Made by a program: the position numbers and the translations under genes
Source: Bacteroidota bacterium
GTDB taxonomy: Bacteria; Bacteroidota; Bacteroidia; Bacteroidales; Prolixibacteraceae
Direction of reading: 5' to 3'
Length of the DNA stretch: 6,220 bases
NCBI GenBank assembly: GCA_030706665.1
Contig: JAUZOB010000202.1
Location: forward strand, 1 to 6,220
The notes under the pieces: generated by a model
What the model was told of the DNA's origin: nothing
What the model saw: the letters and a program-made list of their open reading frames with translations, nothing else
Database searches by the model: none
In this document: piece by piece, positions 1 through 6,218 of the stretch
How positions within the stretch are numbered: the first letter of the stretch is position 1
Layout: each line of letters opens with the position of its first letter

Positions 1-24
1 AAAGCATTTAAAGCTTTTGAATAA
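1..24 (+). CDS. possible 3' end of a gene entering from the left edge
   Basis: Reading from base 1, frame 1 gives KAFKAFE followed by a TAA stop. It is the best candidate for a C-terminus because a long hairpin that could end transcription follows about 45 bases later (70-111). Frame 2 also stays open for ten codons, to a stop at 32-34, so the frame is not certain. Seven residues are too few to name a product. The call rests on position and the downstream hairpin only. Confidence 0.25.
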   Translation, partial: KAFKAFE

Positions 25-69
25 CAATTCATAGGTCAACGTAACAATAGGCAGACGTTCTGCTTTAAG

Positions 70-111
70 AAATGGAATAAGGTCGCATGTTGTTGCGGCC
101 TTATTCCATTT
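70..111 (+). terminator. long hairpin, probable terminator of the upstream gene
   Basis: The arms 70-87 and 94-111 pair over 18 bp with a single G-T wobble (83 with 98) around a six-base loop, TGTTGT. The stem is too long and too exact to be chance. No strong T-run follows on either strand (TATATAG on the plus side, TCTTAAAG on the minus side), so this is a weak intrinsic terminator by the usual rule. It may work in both directions or protect the 3' end of an mRNA. It separates whatever lies to the left from the decayed region at 166-608. Confidence 0.6.
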
Positions 112-165
112 ATATAGTCAATAGCTCGAACTGATTAATTTTGATTCTATTGTAAATTAACTCCG

Positions 166-246
166 TCAGAGGGTGTTTAATAAAACATCTTCGGGAAAAA
201 TAATATAGAAAATAGTTCCTTTCTCTTTTTTACTCTCTAAACCCAC
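166..246 (-). pseudogene. short remnant of a histidine kinase C-terminus
   Basis: On the minus strand the frame from 246 down to the TGA at 166-168 reads VGLESKKEKGTIFYIIFP plus eight further residues. The pattern (glycine, two hydrophobics, serine, several charged residues, then KGTxFxxxxP) is what the last two strands of a HATPase_c domain look like at the end of sensor kinases. The frame is closed by a stop directly upstream (247-249), and no F box or G2 box is in frame. If real, this is only the extreme tail of a decayed gene. It lies about 50 bp downstream of the larger kinase remnant at 297-608 and cannot be the same C-terminus, because that fragment carries its own copy of this strand. 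The match is short, so chance resemblance remains possible. Confidence 0.35.
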
Positions 247-296
247 TTAATTCGTTTTAATGAAAAATTATTTTGGTGGCATTGGGTACAGCTTTT

Positions 297-608
297 TTAA
301 TTCGGATCTGGGGAATAAATCATCGGAATCCTGAAATAGAACGTTGATCCCTCTTCTACGATAGATTCTACCCATATTTCACCCTCCATATACTCCGAGG
401 TATGTTTTGCGATTGCAAGTCCGAGTCCGGTACCTCCTTTATTTAAATTTCCGGGTGAATTCACTTGTTGAAACCGTTTAAATGTAGAAAAAAATACTAA
501 ATGCTCCGCAGAGTGCGCTAAGAAAAGAAATTTGATTGCAGTATTTATACTTTTCAAAATATTTGTACATGATTGATTGTTCCTGAAAATGTTTTTTCCC
601 TTAAACAA
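297..608 (-). pseudogene. decayed sensor histidine kinase, C-terminal ATPase fragment
   Basis: The 103-residue frame ends in a well-preserved half of a HATPase_c domain: an F box (FKRF, residues 43-46), the G2 box GGTGLGLAI (residues 58-66, bases 411-437), then GEIWVES and GSTFYFRIP (residues 87-95) at the end. This is the usual C-terminus of PAS-type sensor kinases that autophosphorylate and pass phosphate to a response regulator. The N-terminal half does not hold up. Residues 17-27 (NILKSINTAIKF region) look like a corroded N box. The roughly 30 residues that should follow, including the DTGIGI G1 box, are missing, so the chain jumps straight to SAEHL before the F box. There is no phosphoacceptor-histidine domain, sensor domain or credible start; the only initiation codon is TTG. 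I read this as the end of a kinase gene that has lost its 5' part and an internal segment. It cannot bind ATP normally. Confidence 0.7.
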
Positions 609-691
609 ATCATCAGGAATTATGTTTTAATACTTAAATCTAAAAAATTATCAATCTGGAATGTGTTTTATAACATGAAAATAATGAGCGT
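609..691 (+). promoter_or_regulatory. AT-rich leader of the aconitase block
   Basis: This stretch must hold the promoter of the three-gene block unless transcription starts inside the kinase remnant. It is very AT-rich and has no Shine-Dalgarno sequence. The nearest match to the Bacteroidota -7 element (TAnnTTTG) is TATGTTTT at 621-628, one base off and without a clear TTG about 20 bases upstream, so I do not claim it. A 6-bp inverted repeat (TAACAT 671-676, ATGTTA 692-697) could fold over the aconitase start codon. Confidence 0.25.
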
Positions 692-2956
692 ATGTTATTT
701 GATTTAGAATTGATAAAGAACGTTTATGCACGGTTGGAAGAAAGAGTCCCGTTGATACGAAAAGTTCTGAACCGCCCCCTGACATTGACTGAGAAACTTC
801 TCTATGCACATCTGTCTGACATAAAAGAATTAAAGGAATTTACAAGAGGAGATGATTACGTGAATTTTGCACCCGATCGGATAGCGATGCAGGATGCTAC
901 TGCTCAAATGGCTCTGCTACAGTTCATGAATTCAGGGAAAGGCACAACAGCCGTACCGGTTACTGTTCACTGCGATCATTTGATTCAGGCAAACATGAAT
1001 GGTTCTGCTGATTTGGATTTCGCATTAAGAAGCAATCAGGAAGTTTACGATTTCCTTCAGTCCGTGTCAAATAAATATGGGATCGGGTTCTGGAAACCGG
1101 GAGCCGGCATTATTCATCAGGTAGTGCTTGAAAATTATGCTTTCCCCGGAGGGATGATGATTGGAACAGACTCTCATACTCCCAATGCCGGAGGATTGGG
1201 AATGATTGCCATTGGAGTCGGAGGTGCTGATGCGGTCGATGTAATGGCCGGAATGCCCTGGGAACTGAAAATGCCTAAACTTATCGGAGTCCGGCTAACC
1301 GGAAGACTAAACGGGTGGACTTCTGCAAAAGATATTATACTTAAAGTCGCAGGAATTCTCACCACTAAAGGCGGTACGAATGCAATTGTCCAATATTTCG
1401 GTGACGGAGCACATTCGCTTTCTGCTACCGGAAAGGCAACCATTTGCAACATGGGGGCAGAAATCGGTGCGACAACTTCGGTCTTCCCTTTCGATGAAAA
1501 AATGGATGATTATTTGAGCCAAACCGGTCGCGAAGAGGTGGCCCGTCTTGCAGTTGCTGTTCGCAAGCATCTTCAGGATGATCCGGAAATCCTCACAGAT
1601 CCGGAGAAATATTTTGACCAGTTGATCGAGCTTGATTTGAACAAACTGGAACCCTATATCAATGGCCCATATACTCCTGATGCTGCTTGTCCGATTTCTG
1701 AATTTGCCCATTATGTCAGGGCAAACGGGTATCCTGAGAAACTGGAGGTCGGACTTATCGGCTCTTGTACCAATTCGTCATATGAGGATTTGACACGAGC
1801 CGTATCTGTAGCACGGCAGGCTCTTGAAAAAGGATTAAAGACAAATTCCGAATTTATTGTAACTCCCGGATCCGAACAGATTCGGTTTACTTCCGAACGT
1901 GACGGAATCTTGCAGACCTTCGAACAGATCGGAGGAATTATAATGGCCAATGCCTGCGGTCCCTGTATCGGACAGTGGAAGAGACATACCGTTGATCCGA
2001 ATCGTAAAAACTCAATCCTGACTTCATTCAATCGGAATTTTGCGAAGCGAAATGATGGAAATCCCAATACGCACAGCTTTGTTGCCTCTCCGGAGATCGT
2101 AACCGCATTGTCAATCGCCGGTGACCTTACATTTAATCCGCTGACTGATACCTTGACCAACGAAAACGGAGAACAGGTAAGACTTGACGAACCGGTGGGA
2201 CTGGAAATGCCTGTGGCTGGCTTTGCTGTTGAGGATCCAGGATATATACCGCCTGCAAAAAGCGGAGCGACCTTGCAGGTCAAAGTTGATCCCCACTCAG
2301 AACGACTTCAGCTACTCAGTTCTTTTAAACCATGGGACGGAAAAGACTATAAAGAGTTGAACCTGTTGATAAAAGCAAAAGGCAAATGCACAACCGATCA
2401 CATCTCGATGGCCGGTCCATGGCTTAAATACAGAGGACATCTTGAAAATATATCCGATAACTTATTGATGGGGGCCATCAACTATTTCAATGATCAGGCC
2501 AATCAGGTCCTGAACTTTGAAACCGGAACCTATGATAAAGTTTCAGCTGTAGCGAAAGGCTATAAATCGAAAGGGATCGGTTCTGTTGTCGTAGCAGAAG
2601 AGAATTACGGCGAAGGCTCATCGCGGGAGCATGCGGCTATGGAACCCCGCTTCCTGAATGTAAAAGCAATTTTGTCAAAATCATTTGCCCGTATTCATGA
2701 AACGAATCTGAAAAAGCAAGGCATGTTGGCATTGACATTTGTGGATAAGGATGACTACGACAAAGTGCGTGAAGAGGACCGGATTGATATTCTGGGGTTG
2801 ACCTCAATGAGCCCCGGAACTTTGTTAAAAGTAGTATTGAAACATGTTGACGGTTCTGTGGATGAGTTCGAGGTCCGGCACTCCTATAACGAGCTCCAGA
2901 TTGAATGGTTTAAGGCCGGAGGAGCATTAAATCTGATCTCTAAACAAAAAGCCTGA
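692..2956 (+). CDS. acnA: aconitate hydratase, mitochondrial type
   Basis: Cytoplasmic [4Fe-4S] enzyme that interconverts citrate and isocitrate via cis-aconitate, linking the citrate synthase and isocitrate dehydrogenase encoded just downstream. The 754 residues match the mitochondrial aconitase subfamily (about 750-780) rather than the longer AcnA/IRP form (about 890). Cluster ligands are C359 (GSCTNSS), C422 and C425 (ACGPCIGQW). Active-site residues are in place: Q67-D68, D95-H96 (HCDH), D160-S161-H162 (TDSHTPN), R448 and R453, R581, and S643-S644-R645 (GSSREHAA), with S643 as the expected catalytic base. The catalytic core covers roughly residues 1-500 and the swivel domain roughly 555-690. 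The ATG at 692 is chosen because an in-frame stop lies at 671-673 and MLFDLELIKNVY is the N-terminus expected for Bacteroides-type aconitases. There is no Shine-Dalgarno. A mitochondrial-like aconitase has been described in Bacteroides fragilis; the symbol follows that use. Confidence 0.97.
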   Translation: MLFDLELIKNVYARLEERVPLIRKVLNRPLTLTEKLLYAHLSDIKELKEFTRGDDYVNFAPDRIAMQDATAQMALLQFMNSGKGTTAVPVTVHCDHLIQANMNGSADLDFALRSNQEVYDFLQSVSNKYGIGFWKPGAGIIHQVVLENYAFPGGMMIGTDSHTPNAGGLGMIAIGVGGADAVDVMAGMPWELKMPKLIGVRLTGRLNGWTSAKDIILKVAGILTTKGGTNAIVQYFGDGAHSLSATGKATICNMGAEIGATTSVFPFDEKMDDYLSQTGREEVARLAVAVRKHLQDDPEILTDPEKYFDQLIELDLNKLEPYINGPYTPDAACPISEFAHYVRANGYPEKLEVGLIGSCTNSSYEDLTRAVSVARQALEKGLKTNSEFIVTPGSEQIRFTSERDGILQTFEQIGGIIMANACGPCIGQWKRHTVDPNRKNSILTSFNRNFAKRNDGNPNTHSFVASPEIVTALSIAGDLTFNPLTDTLTNENGEQVRLDEPVGLEMPVAGFAVEDPGYIPPAKSGATLQVKVDPHSERLQLLSSFKPWDGKDYKELNLLIKAKGKCTTDHISMAGPWLKYRGHLENISDNLLMGAINYFNDQANQVLNFETGTYDKVSAVAKGYKSKGIGSVVVAEENYGEGSSREHAAMEPRFLNVKAILSKSFARIHETNLKKQGMLALTFVDKDDYDKVREEDRIDILGLTSMSPGTLLKVVLKHVDGSVDEFEVRHSYNELQIEWFKAGGALNLISKQKA

Positions 2957-3057
2957 CAGCGTGTTTTTATCTGAGTTCAATCAGCCATGGCTTCTGTCCT
3001 GATATTCATTTTGTGATGGAAGACCGGAGTTCAACAGATCTAAAAGAAAGAATTAAA
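2957..3057 (+). other. 101-bp spacer between aconitase and isocitrate dehydrogenase
   Basis: There is no terminator here: the only symmetric elements are a perfect 10-bp palindrome, AGCCATGGCT (2983-2992), and a 5-bp pair, ATCAG (2980-2984) with CTGAT (2999-3003), with no T-run after them. Read-through from the aconitase gene is therefore likely. The second half is in frame with the dehydrogenase, so starts at GTG 3013 or ATG 3016 are possible. The A-rich stretch directly before ATG 3058 is typical of Bacteroidota start regions. Confidence 0.4.
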
Positions 3058-4323
3058 ATGAGTGAAAAGATAAATTTTTGGGATGGTAAATTGATTGTTC
3101 CTGATCAGCCGATTATCCCTTTTATTGAAGGCGACGGAATCGGAAAAGATATAGCAGTTCACTCTCTTAAAGTGATAGATGCAGCAGTTGCATATGCTTA
3201 TAACGGAGACAAAAAAATTGAATGGAAAGAAGTCTTTGCCGGTGAAAAAGCATTCAACCAAACCGGCAGCTGGCTTCCGGATGAAACTGTTGACGCATTC
3301 AGAGAGTACAGGGTTGGAATCAAAGGACCCTTAACGACTCCGATCGGGGGAGGAATTCGTTCCTTAAATGTTGCCTTGCGTCAAAGCCTCGACCTTTTTG
3401 TTTGCCTTCGCCCTGTACGTTGGTTTAAAGGAGTCCCTTCTCCGGTTAACCATCCTGAAAATGTCAATATGTTTATTTTCAGGGAAAATACCGAAGATAT
3501 TTATGCCGGCATTGAATACATGTATGGAGAAGAAGATACCATTAAGTTGCGTGATTTCCTGATTCATGAATTGGGGGTAAATAAGATACGCTTCCCGGAG
3601 ACCTCTTCTTTCGGGATAAAATCGATTTCTAAAGAAGGATCGGAGCGTTTGGTGAGAGCTGCAATTTCATATGCCGTTGAACAGAAGCTTCCTTCGGTGA
3701 CTATTGTTCATAAAGGGAATATCATGAAATTTACCGAAGGTGCATTCAAAAATTGGGGATATCAGGTGGCAGAACAAGAGTTCTCAACTCAGACTTTTAC
3801 CTGGCCAACCTATGAAAGGCTGGTTGAAGAGAAGGGGAAGGAGTATGCGGACAACGCCCTGAATGAAGCCCGGGAGGCTGGCTTAGTGATTATAAAAGAT
3901 GTAATTACCGATGCATTTCTTCAGGAAACCCTGCTAAGGCCTCAGGAATACTCTGTCATCGCAACCATGAACCTGAACGGGGACTATATATCCGATCAAC
4001 TGGCTGCAATGGTCGGAGGTATTGGAATTGCACCCGGAGGAAACATCAACTATCTAAATGGGTATGCCATATTTGAAGCCACGCACGGTACTGCACCCAA
4101 GATTGCAGGGACCGGACAGGCCAACCCCGCTTCGTTCATTCTTTCCGGAGCAATGATGCTCGATTATATGGGATGGAACGCAGCGTCGGATCTTATTCTC
4201 CAGGCGCTCGAGGATACAATCACTCAAAGGAAAGTAACCGCTGATCTCTATGCTTTAATGGAGGATGCCTCACTGGTCTCAACTGAACGATTTGCCGAAC
4301 TGATTATTCGAAATATGAAATAA
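3058..4323 (+). CDS. icd: isocitrate dehydrogenase, E. coli/B. subtilis family, cofactor uncertain
   Basis: Oxidatively decarboxylates isocitrate to 2-oxoglutarate as a homodimer with Mg2+ or Mn2+. The 421 residues align throughout with E. coli Icd (416) and B. subtilis Icd. Substrate and metal residues are present: S102, N104, R108, R118, R142, Y149, K219, D285, D309 and D313 (E. coli S113, N115, R119, R129, R153, Y160, K230, D283, D307, D311). S102 is the equivalent of the serine phosphorylated by AceK in E. coli, but no AceK gene is in view. The cofactor pocket is unusual: K348 (K344) and R294 (R292) are kept, while Y345, Y391 and R395 are replaced by I349, A395 and A399, and C332 and V351 by Y336 and A355. 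Loss of these NADP 2'-phosphate contacts points to NAD use or dual specificity (inference). The segment before IIKDVI has the longer B. subtilis-like form. ATG 3058 gives the family's normal N-terminus; GTG 3013 would add 15 unmatched residues. Confidence 0.95.
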   Translation: MSEKINFWDGKLIVPDQPIIPFIEGDGIGKDIAVHSLKVIDAAVAYAYNGDKKIEWKEVFAGEKAFNQTGSWLPDETVDAFREYRVGIKGPLTTPIGGGIRSLNVALRQSLDLFVCLRPVRWFKGVPSPVNHPENVNMFIFRENTEDIYAGIEYMYGEEDTIKLRDFLIHELGVNKIRFPETSSFGIKSISKEGSERLVRAAISYAVEQKLPSVTIVHKGNIMKFTEGAFKNWGYQVAEQEFSTQTFTWPTYERLVEEKGKEYADNALNEAREAGLVIIKDVITDAFLQETLLRPQEYSVIATMNLNGDYISDQLAAMVGGIGIAPGGNINYLNGYAIFEATHGTAPKIAGTGQANPASFILSGAMMLDYMGWNAASDLILQALEDTITQRKVTADLYALMEDASLVSTERFAELIIRNMK

Positions 4324-4350
4324 AGTCACAACCCTGTAAACTCCCTCACT

Positions 4351-5667
4351 ATGGAATATATTAAAAACAGATTCTATGAAAAAGCAAGCAAGTGCATTGC
4401 AGAATATGAAAAACTGAAAAAGAATCATGCCGATAAAGTCATAGGCACTATTACAATTGGCCAGATTATGACTGGTATGAAAGGAATCCCCGGGTTGATC
4501 ACTGATACTTCGAAATTGGATCCTAACGAAGGAATTCGATTTCGCGGGCACTCCATTGCTGAGTTGAGAGAAAAATTGCCGAAATTAAATCCTGATGGGG
4601 AACCGCTGCCCGAAGGTCTGTTTTATTTAATGCTTATCGGAGATATCCCCGATCATGAAGATGTTATAAATATTTCAAAAGACTGGTCTACGCGGTCATA
4701 TGTACCTCAGCATGTCTTTGATGTAATTGATGCCCTGCCCGGAATTTCCAAGCCAATGACTCAATTCAGTGCTGCAATTCTCTCGATGGCTACCGAATCA
4801 ATTTTTCAGAAGGCTTATCGGGCAGGGGTAAACAAAAAGTATTATTGGGACACTACCTATGAAGACGTGATGAACCTCATTGCCCGCCTGCCACGCATTG
4901 CTGCTTATATCTATCGACGAATGTTTTATAATTCCGATCACATAGAGCCGAATCCGCATTTGGACTGGGCCGGTAATCTTGCTCATATGATGGGGCATAA
5001 TTCTGAGGAGGTAAAACGTCTGTTGCGACTTTACATGGTGATTCATGCTGATCATGAAGGAGGAAATGTCTCTGCTCACGCCACTCATCTTGTCGGTTCT
5101 GCCCTGAGTAACCCTTATTATGCTTATGCGGCAGGAATGCTCGGTTTGGCCGGTCCCTTGCACGGTTATGCCAATCAGGATGTAATGAACTGGCTCTTCG
5201 AGATGATCACTTATCTGGATAATGACGAACCTTCCAATGAGCAAATTGGTGATTACATTCGTAAAACGTTGAGCGAAGGCCGGGTTGTCCCGGGTTACGG
5301 TCATGCGGTTTTGAGAGTAACCGACCCTCGTTTTACCGCTCAACAGGAATTTGCCGAACGATACATCAAGAATGACAAGTTGATCAATATTGTGAATCAG
5401 GTACATCAGATTGCACCTCCCATTCTTGAAGAAACCGGTAAGATTAAAAATCCATGGCCGAATGTCGATGCAATATCCGGTGCATTGCTTTATCACTATG
5501 GCATCAAGGAATATTCATTCTACACTGTTCTGTTTGGCGTTTCAAGATCACTTGGTGTTCTGGCTTCCCTCGTTAGGGATCGTCTATACGGACTGCCGAT
5601 TGAACGGCCCTCCTCTTTCCCTCTCAGCTGGTTTAAACAAAAAGCAGAAGAACAAGAGGAACAATAA
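4351..5667 (+). CDS. gltA: citrate synthase, eukaryote-like (Si) type
   Basis: Condenses acetyl-CoA with oxaloacetate to citrate, the entry step for the two enzymes encoded upstream. The 438 residues resemble pig mitochondrial citrate synthase along most of their length, e.g. EGIRFRGHSI (60-69), EPLPEGLFYL (84-93), IHADHEGGNVSAH (231-243), GRVVPGYGHAV (310-320), KNPWPNVDA (366-374) and VLFGVSRSLGVLA (393-405). The catalytic triad is H271, H318 and D373 (pig H274, H320, D375). Oxaloacetate ligands H235, R327, R399 and R419 are also present. The N-terminal region of the hexameric, NADH-inhibited E. coli enzyme is absent, so a dimer without that control is expected. The chain ends in a short acidic tail, KAEEQEEQ. 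The gene follows icd after 27 bp with no terminator or Shine-Dalgarno, so the two are probably co-transcribed. Eukaryote-like bacterial citrate synthases are known, for example in Geobacter. The gltA symbol is used by function only. Confidence 0.95.
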   Translation: MEYIKNRFYEKASKCIAEYEKLKKNHADKVIGTITIGQIMTGMKGIPGLITDTSKLDPNEGIRFRGHSIAELREKLPKLNPDGEPLPEGLFYLMLIGDIPDHEDVINISKDWSTRSYVPQHVFDVIDALPGISKPMTQFSAAILSMATESIFQKAYRAGVNKKYYWDTTYEDVMNLIARLPRIAAYIYRRMFYNSDHIEPNPHLDWAGNLAHMMGHNSEEVKRLLRLYMVIHADHEGGNVSAHATHLVGSALSNPYYAYAAGMLGLAGPLHGYANQDVMNWLFEMITYLDNDEPSNEQIGDYIRKTLSEGRVVPGYGHAVLRVTDPRFTAQQEFAERYIKNDKLINIVNQVHQIAPPILEETGKIKNPWPNVDAISGALLYHYGIKEYSFYTVLFGVSRSLGVLASLVRDRLYGLPIERPSSFPLSWFKQKAEEQEEQ

Positions 5668-5686
5668 ATCTACTCAAACCAAAATC

Positions 5687-5720
5687 TACTCCGATTGCCA
5701 AAAACGATCGGAGTATTTTT
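5687..5720 (+). terminator. intrinsic terminator after citrate synthase
   Basis: A 9-bp perfect stem (5687-5695 with 5707-5715, TACTCCGAT/ATCGGAGTA) extends inward by one G-T wobble and one G-C pair to a seven-base loop, CCAAAAA. Five T residues follow directly (5716-5720), then an AT-rich tail. It lies 19 bases after the stop codon and closes the three-gene block. Confidence 0.88.
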
Positions 5721-5859
5721 ATATATTTACTATTCACTTAATCCATTCAGAAACAACCTCAGGATCAAAGGGCAAGACATTTGAATTCGTCCGTGTAAAA
5801 GGTTACTTTCCTTTTCATAATCCTGTCTTTTATTTACTTTTCTTGTAAACCTATTTCAG
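5721..5859. other. non-coding stretch, no gene seen
   Basis: No supportable gene on either strand. On the minus strand, an ATG at 5816-5818 with AGGAT just upstream opens a 17-codon frame (MKRKVTFYTDEFKCLAL) that ends at 5765-5767. It looks protein-like but is too short to call. Another minus-strand frame nearby ends in FDPEVVSEWIK. Both could be scraps of a decayed gene. A 6-bp inverted repeat (AAAAGG 5797-5802, CCTTTT 5810-5815) is weak. Confidence 0.4.
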
Positions 5860-5925
5860 GACAAGACAGAGACAAGACAATCGTTGCATTACCCTTTCTT
5901 TACCGTTGGACTACCGTTGCTTTAC
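5860..5925. repeat. direct repeat array with an exact 11-bp period
   Basis: Cut into 11-base units from 5860, the sequence reads GACAAGACAGA, GACAAGACAAT, CGTTGCATTAC, CCTTTCTTTAC, CGTTGGACTAC, CGTTGCTTTAC. Units 1-2 share nine of eleven bases. Units 3-6 share C at position 1, T at 3 and 4, and TAC at 9-11, and TACC recurs exactly every 11 bases (5890, 5901, 5912, 5923). No reading frame is conserved: a period of 11 is not a multiple of three, so this is not coding. Eleven bases is about one helical turn, so equal sites would face the same side of the DNA, as for cooperative binding by a regulator or recombinase. That role is inference. Confidence 0.7.
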
Positions 5926-5956
5926 CTATAGATAGGTGAAGGGTAATGAAAAGGTA
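5887..5956. repeat. inverted continuation of the 11-bp array
   Basis: The array continues in opposite orientation. CATTACCCTT (5887-5896) is matched by its exact complement AAGGGTAATG (5939-5948). ACCTAT (5924-5929) pairs with ATAGGT (5932-5937) across two bases. GGTA, the complement of TACC, recurs at 5942 and 5953, again 11 bases apart. The two dyads have different centres (about 5917.5 and 5930.5), so this is not one simple hairpin and no T-run follows. It looks more like an ordered set of protein-binding sites or a decayed repeat element than a terminator. Confidence 0.55.
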
Positions 5957-6098
5957 GATTAAGGGAAGTTCAATATGGGAGGTAATAAAGAGAGTCGTTA
6001 TCAACAAAAGATATTTAATCTGAAAAAGGGTTCCCGATTCTCCTTTCATCGAATGGAACATGATTCATTCAGAATATTTTCGGGTTTATTGAAAAAAG

Positions 6099-6139
6099 AA
6101 TCCCCCCTTCGGAATTCGTTTTTCTTCGAAGGGGGGATT
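6099..6139 (-). terminator. strong intrinsic terminator for a leftward gene
   Basis: A 13-bp perfect stem (6099-6111 with 6127-6139) contains six consecutive G-C pairs and has a 15-base loop. On the minus strand the stem is followed by TTCTTTTTTC (complement of about 6089-6098), a good termination T-tract. On the plus strand it is followed by AAACAATC, with no T-run. It therefore most likely ends a gene transcribed from the right edge. Confidence 0.8.
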
Positions 6140-6167
6140 AAACAATCAACTAAAATCTTTGATCGGA

Positions 6168-6218
6168 TTATTTCGCTTTAGGTCGATATTTACAGCATCC
6201 GGGCAAAGCATTGTATGT
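6168..6218 (-). CDS. possible 3' end of a leftward gene cut by the right edge
   Basis: The minus strand from 6218 reads TYNALPGCCKYRPKAK and then TAA (6168-6170), 28 bases before the minus-strand terminator. The basic, lysine-ending tail is a believable C-terminus. The competing frame from 6220 reads RHTMLCPDAVNIDLKRNNP and five more residues to a TGA at 6146-6148, only six bases before the stem, and cannot be excluded. The terminator argues that one of the two is a real gene end. Neither is long enough to name a product. Confidence 0.35.
   Translation of the reverse strand, partial: TYNALPGCCKYRPKAK

Noticed and set aside
621..628. TATGTTTT as a Bacteroidota -7 promoter element for the aconitase block
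   Set aside because: One mismatch to TAnnTTTG, no clear -33 TTG at the right distance, and such near-matches are frequent in AT-rich DNA.
1711..2283. 190-codon minus-strand frame inside aconitase
   Set aside because: Antisense shadow of conserved cluster-binding and active-site coding sequence; no recognisable motif.
2980..3003. Terminator between aconitase and isocitrate dehydrogenase
   Set aside because: Only a 10-bp palindrome without a loop and a weak 5-bp stem; no T-run follows, so it does not look like an intrinsic terminator.
3013..3057. Longer start of isocitrate dehydrogenase at GTG 3013 or ATG 3016
   Set aside because: The extra residues (MMEDRSSTDLKERIK) have no counterpart in the family, and ATG 3058 gives the length expected from B. 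subtilis Icd. The longer start is not formally excluded.
4798..5496. 232-codon minus-strand frame inside citrate synthase
   Set aside because: Antisense shadow: the plus strand encodes strongly conserved enzyme sequence and the antisense product has no domain logic.
5411..5848. 145-codon plus-strand frame overlapping the end of citrate synthase
   Set aside because: Its first half is a shifted reading of the conserved citrate synthase C-terminus, it crosses the intrinsic terminator at 5687-5720, and it matches no family.
5860..5925. CRISPR array interpretation of the 11-bp repeats
   Set aside because: Units are only 11 bases, contiguous and degenerate, with no spacers of constant length between identical repeats and no cas genes in view.
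5975..6181. 68-codon plus-strand frame (MGGNKESRYQQ...) near the right edge
   Set aside because: It runs straight through the 13-bp terminator hairpin at 6099-6139, has no recognisable domain, and its composition looks like translated AT-rich non-coding DNA.
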